Source of the DNA: Microcaldota archaeon
GTDB taxonomy: Archaea > Micrarchaeota > Micrarchaeia > Micrarchaeales > CABMGC01
Reading direction: 5' to 3'
Assembly: GCA_030043435.1 (NCBI GenBank)
Contig: JASHXR010000077.1
Coordinates: 1-7,305, forward strand
DNA length: 7,305 nucleotides
Part shown: piece by piece, positions 5,258 through 7,305 of the stretch
How the letters are laid out: each line of letters begins with the position of its first letter
Position numbering within the stretch: the first letter of the stretch is position 1
Notes under the pieces: model-generated
What the model was told of the DNA's origin: nothing
The model's database searches: none
Seen by the model: only the letters and a program-made list of their open reading frames with translations
Position numbers and translations under genes: made by a program

Positions 5258-6493
5258 ATGCTGCTCGATAAGTATACGCCCTACACGCTCACGGGCATCA
5301 TAGGCAACGTCAAGGCAGTGGCGCGGCTCCGCCAGGTCGGGCTCGACCTGCTCGGCGGGGTCGTCTCCGGTCCTATAATGCTCACAGGGCCTTCAGGCAC
5401 GGGAAAGACAGCAGCTGCGAGGGCGCTGGCGTATGAGAATGGCATGGAGGTCCTCGAACTTAACTCGGGAGACTACCGCGATGCAGAGACGATCTCGAAG
5501 AAGGTGGTGCCGGCGAGCCAGACGCGGGGCCTCTTCAACAAGAGGGTAGTCATACTCTTCGACGAGATAGACGAGCTCGCGGAGAAGTTCGATGCGGGGG
5601 CAGAGCGCGTCATACTGCAGCTGGTCGAGAAGTCGAAGCAGCCGCTCCTCTTCACGGCCAATGACTTCTGGGACAGGAAGATCCTCTTCCTGAGGAACCG
5701 TGTCGAGAGGGTGGAGTTCAGGAGAGTGGACGCGGCCGAGCTCGCCGCCCATCTCAGGAGCATAGCGGTCAAGGAGGGCGAGGCGGTGCCTGATGCTACC
5801 ATAGCCGAGATAGCTAGGCGGAGCAACGGCGATGTGCGCGGCGCTATCAACGACCTTGAGGCGATGTTCGGTGCGAAGCCCGAGCTGCTAGAGTCGCTCT
5901 CGACGCGGGACAGGAAGCTGGAAATCTTCGCAGTGCTGGACAAGATCTTCCTCTCGCGCAGCTTCGACGCGGCGAGGTACGCGGCTGCAGACGCGGACGT
6001 AGACCTTGGGATGATGATAAACTGGGTGGATGAGAACATACCGACAAGGTATGCGTCGCGCGAGAGCAGGAGCGCCTCGTACAGGCGCCTCGCCAGGGCC
6101 AGCTCGTTCTACGAGAACGGCTCGCGCTCCGGCAACTACGGCTATTGGAGGTACTCCTCGGTCCTGCTCTCCTCGGGGGTCGCGCTCTCCAACACCGGGA
6201 ACGTGAGCCTGCTTGCCAGGTACTCCTTCCCGGCGAGGGTGCAGCAGCTCAGCAAGACGAAGAAGTCGCGGAAGGAGCTGGACGAGATCGCGGCGAGGCT
6301 CTCCGCGATTGTACACTCATCGAAGAGGGACATAATAAGGGGCACGCTGCCGATAATAGCTGCGATGGTGGAGAGGGCGCACGACGACCTGGACAAGGAG
6401 AGCATAGAGGCCTTCATGTCCTCTGAGATGGGGCTGGACAAGGCGGACCTCAAGGTGATCTCGGAGCAGTGCAGGTACGCGCAGGCGCTGTGA
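5258..6493 (+). CDS. rfcL: Replication factor C large subunit (archaeal clamp loader)
   Basis: RfcL joins the small subunits to load the PCNA clamp on primed DNA in an ATP-dependent way. The 411-residue product starts MLLDKYTPYTLTGIIGN, the family's usual N-terminus. It carries Walker A GPSGTGKT (44-51), Walker B VVILFDEID (DEID at 102-105), sensor 1 LLFTAND (131-136) and sensor 2 GDVRGAINDLEA (191-202, Arg194), followed by the helical lid and collar domain to about 400. The tail ends QCRYAQAL. Many archaeal RfcL proteins run to about 480-500 residues with a Lys/Glu-rich extension and a C-terminal PCNA-binding PIP box. Neither is present, although short versions of about this length are known in some archaea. 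A ggatggt Shine-Dalgarno-like sequence precedes the ATG by four nt. It is divergent from tRNA-Glu, and no small-subunit gene lies in the window. Confidence 0.92.
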   Translation: MLLDKYTPYTLTGIIGNVKAVARLRQVGLDLLGGVVSGPIMLTGPSGTGKTAAARALAYENGMEVLELNSGDYRDAETISKKVVPASQTRGLFNKRVVILFDEIDELAEKFDAGAERVILQLVEKSKQPLLFTANDFWDRKILFLRNRVERVEFRRVDAAELAAHLRSIAVKEGEAVPDATIAEIARRSNGDVRGAINDLEAMFGAKPELLESLSTRDRKLEIFAVLDKIFLSRSFDAARYAAADADVDLGMMINWVDENIPTRYASRESRSASYRRLARASSFYENGSRSGNYGYWRYSSVLLSSGVALSNTGNVSLLARYSFPARVQQLSKTKKSRKELDEIAARLSAIVHSSKRDIIRGTLPIIAAMVERAHDDLDKESIEAFMSSEMGLDKADLKVISEQCRYAQAL

Positions 6494-6540
6494 GGGCCGG
6501 GCGCAGCACCGTGTGTCGAATACTTTCTGAGGCGATGGGG

Positions 6541-6558
6541 CGCAGGACGCGGCCTGCG
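6541..6558. repeat. GC hairpin after rfcL
   Basis: cgcagg (6541-6546) and cctgcg (6553-6558) form a perfect 6-bp stem with a 6-nt loop, 47 nt after the rfcL stop. No U-tract follows. It is the first of four inverted repeats crowded into the 268-bp gap 6494-6761, in which I see no protein gene. Confidence 0.3.
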
Positions 6559-6580
6559 ACTTCGCGTATAGGATGAATAG

Positions 6581-6660
6581 GGGACAGATGCAGACCATTC
6601 ATATTTGTTGGGGATGTGGGTGGGATATGAATGATAAAATGAGTTCTGCGCATCTGTCCC
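6581..6660. repeat. 80-bp nested stem-loop element (structured RNA or REP/MITE-like repeat)
   Basis: Outer arms gggacagatgc (6581-6591) and gcatctgtccc (6650-6660) are perfect 11-nt complements. With a 2-nt bulge the pairing continues through caga/tctg. Inside, cattcatat (6596-6604) and atatgaatg (6625-6633) form a perfect 9-bp stem closing a 20-nt G-rich loop on the plus strand. Two nested stems in 80 bp are well beyond casual pairing. On the minus strand a consensus TATA box (6684-6692) would start transcription near 6662, immediately before the outer stem, so a folded RNA of about 80-90 nt is plausible. Alternatively the ggggacag-type ends recall palindromic REP/MITE repeats linked to IS200-like transposases. 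No coding potential is evident. Confidence 0.6.
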
Positions 6661-6661
6661 A

Positions 6662-6674
6662 GCATAAACTATGC
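6662..6674. repeat. Short inverted repeat beside the nested element
   Basis: gcata and tatgc (5-nt arms, 3-nt loop) lie directly beside the 80-bp element, between it and the TATA box at 6684-6692. This is where a minus-strand transcript would begin. Being short, it may be chance. Confidence 0.2.
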
Positions 6675-6683
6675 AGGCAACCT

Positions 6684-6692
6684 CTATATAAA
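6684..6692 (-). promoter_or_regulatory. Consensus TATA box facing the nested stem-loop
   Basis: On the minus strand the sequence reads atttatatag, containing the archaeal consensus TTTATATA. The nearest minus-strand element is the 80-bp stem-loop, whose boundary lies about 26 nt away, and rfcL lies beyond it in the opposite orientation. A plus-strand reading would start near 6714 and run into the 3' end of the carbamate kinase gene as antisense. The minus reading is favoured by spacing. Confidence 0.45.
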
Positions 6693-6731
6693 TCTTGTGT
6701 TGGGTCTGACCTTGCACGGCGTTCCGGCAGG

Positions 6732-6754
6732 CCCATGGAATCTCAGTCCATGGG
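6732..6754 (-). terminator. Hairpin after the carbamate kinase gene
   Basis: cccatgg (6732-6738) and ccatggg (6748-6754) are perfect 7-nt complements around a 9-nt loop. They begin 7 nt after the stop of the minus-strand carbamate kinase gene. The position suggests a 3'-end structure or terminator, though no T-tract follows on the minus strand. Confidence 0.35.
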
Positions 6755-6761
6755 GCGTTGT

Positions 6762-7305
6762 TTAATCAGGGCAGATGACTGTGCCGCTCCGCCCTGCGAT
6801 GACCCCTGCAGCTTCGGAGAGGCTGCCTATCACTGCGCAGCGGCCTGTAGCCCTCGCGAAGGCAACGCATGCCTCGACCTTGGGGCGCATGCTGCCCTCC
6901 TCAAACTCGCCCCTCTCGATGTGGAGCTGCATCTCTGAGACAGTAGCGCGCCTTATCATGCGCTGCCTGGGCGTCGCGAAGGAGAGGCATGCGCCGCGCA
7001 CCGCGGTCAGCATGAAGAGCCGCTCTGCGCCCAGGCTGGTGGCGAGGAGGGACGAGGTGCGGTCCTTGTCTATGACGGCGTCGAGGTACCTGTGGCGCCC
7101 GCCGGCTCCGGAGAGCGCGACGCCCCCTCCGCCGCCTGCTATGACGACATAGCCGCCGGAGAGGAGCAGCTCGATCTCGCCGAGGTCGAGTATGCGCCTG
7201 GGCATTGGGGAGGGCACGACAATCCTGTAACCGCCCTCAAGCTTCCTCGTGCGGTAGCCGCGGGCCGAGGCGCTAGCGGCCTTGGCGCTGGGGTAGAACC
7301 TGCCT
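6762..7305 (-). CDS. arcC: Carbamate kinase, C-terminal part (5' end outside window)
   Basis: The frame is open to the window edge, so the gene is partial; about 180 C-terminal residues are seen. Carbamate kinase (amino acid kinase fold) interconverts ATP plus carbamate with ADP plus carbamoyl phosphate, commonly making ATP in catabolic routes. Recognisable family segments in order are GRFYPSAKAA, YRIVVPSPMPRRI, VVIAGGGGGVAL, the hallmark AVIDKDRTSSLLA (D-K-D around 7062-7070), LFMLTAVRG and GSMRPKVEA, ending AGRSGTVICPD. The family normally has GSMGPKV; here Gly is Arg (codon CGC at 6885-6887), a change in the nucleotide-binding region. A GTG at 7217 could be mistaken for a start, but the upstream residues are clearly family-like, so it is internal. 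The gene is followed by a 7-bp hairpin. Its partner genes, if any, lie outside the window. Confidence 0.88.
   Translation of the reverse strand, partial: GRFYPSAKAASASARGYRTRKLEGGYRIVVPSPMPRRILDLGEIELLLSGGYVVIAGGGGGVALSGAGGRHRYLDAVIDKDRTSSLLATSLGAERLFMLTAVRGACLSFATPRQRMIRRATVSEMQLHIERGEFEEGSMRPKVEACVAFARATGRCAVIGSLSEAAGVIAGRSGTVICPD

Noticed and set aside
6581..6660. Tested as a tRNA or H/ACA guide RNA
   Set aside because: No T-loop or anticodon arm is present. The internal loop is one-sided (1 versus about 11 nt), which does not make a pseudouridylation pocket, and no clear ACA follows.
6142..6717. Minus-strand 191-codon ORF across the rfcL end and the hairpin region
   Set aside because: It is antisense to rfcL, Ser/Arg-rich, and crosses the inverted repeats. 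It is a shadow frame.
1..7305. CRISPR array or intact insertion sequence
   Set aside because: No regularly spaced direct repeats and no transposase or integrase frame were seen.

Overview
This window is almost certainly archaeal. It encodes a clamp-loader large subunit of the archaeal RfcL type and an archaeal DUF424 protein. Its promoters are TATA boxes about 25 nt upstream of starts, some starts look leaderless, and the tRNA-Glu gene has no encoded CCA. The lineage cannot be fixed from sequence alone. Compact gene packing and a short RfcL would fit a small-genome archaeon (DPANN/Micrarchaeota-like or Thermoplasmata-like), but that is only a guess.

Layout, left to right. (1) 119-1981 (+): a membrane-embedded family 2 glycosyltransferase, followed with no gap by a DUF424 gene. 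(2) 1999-2502 (-): an unrecognised helical, TPR-like protein convergent with the first pair. (3) 2698-2847 (+): a 49-residue Cys/His protein, probably a mini zinc finger, with its own TATA box and Shine-Dalgarno sequence. (4) 2966-4221 (-): an AT-rich, three-gene cassette that stands out from its GC-richer neighbours. In transcription order it encodes a winged-helix regulator, a YwgA/SocA(Panacea)-like protein and a PemK/MazF-like endoribonuclease toxin. Its promoter is a perfect inverted repeat containing the TATA box. (5) 4414-4989 (-): a histidine-phosphatase (phosphoglycerate mutase-like) gene. (6) 5069-5143 (-): tRNA-Glu(CTC), with a partial echo of its T-arm about 46 nt downstream. (7) 5258-6493 (+): rfcL. 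(8) 6494-6761: non-coding DNA dense in inverted repeats, including a nested 80-bp stem-loop. (9) 6762-7305 (-): the C-terminal part of carbamate kinase, cut by the window edge.

Most of the window is housekeeping: cell-surface glycan synthesis, clamp loading, a tRNA and carbamoyl-phosphate/ATP metabolism. The accessory part is the 2.97-4.4 kb cassette. It looks like an acquired toxin-antitoxin-type unit in which the wHTH protein probably binds the palindromic promoter, the SocA/YwgA-like protein may be the antitoxin or adaptor, and the MazF-like protein the effector. The 80-bp nested palindrome at 6581-6660 is the other element that known genes do not explain. It could be a small structured RNA or a REP/MITE-type repeat.
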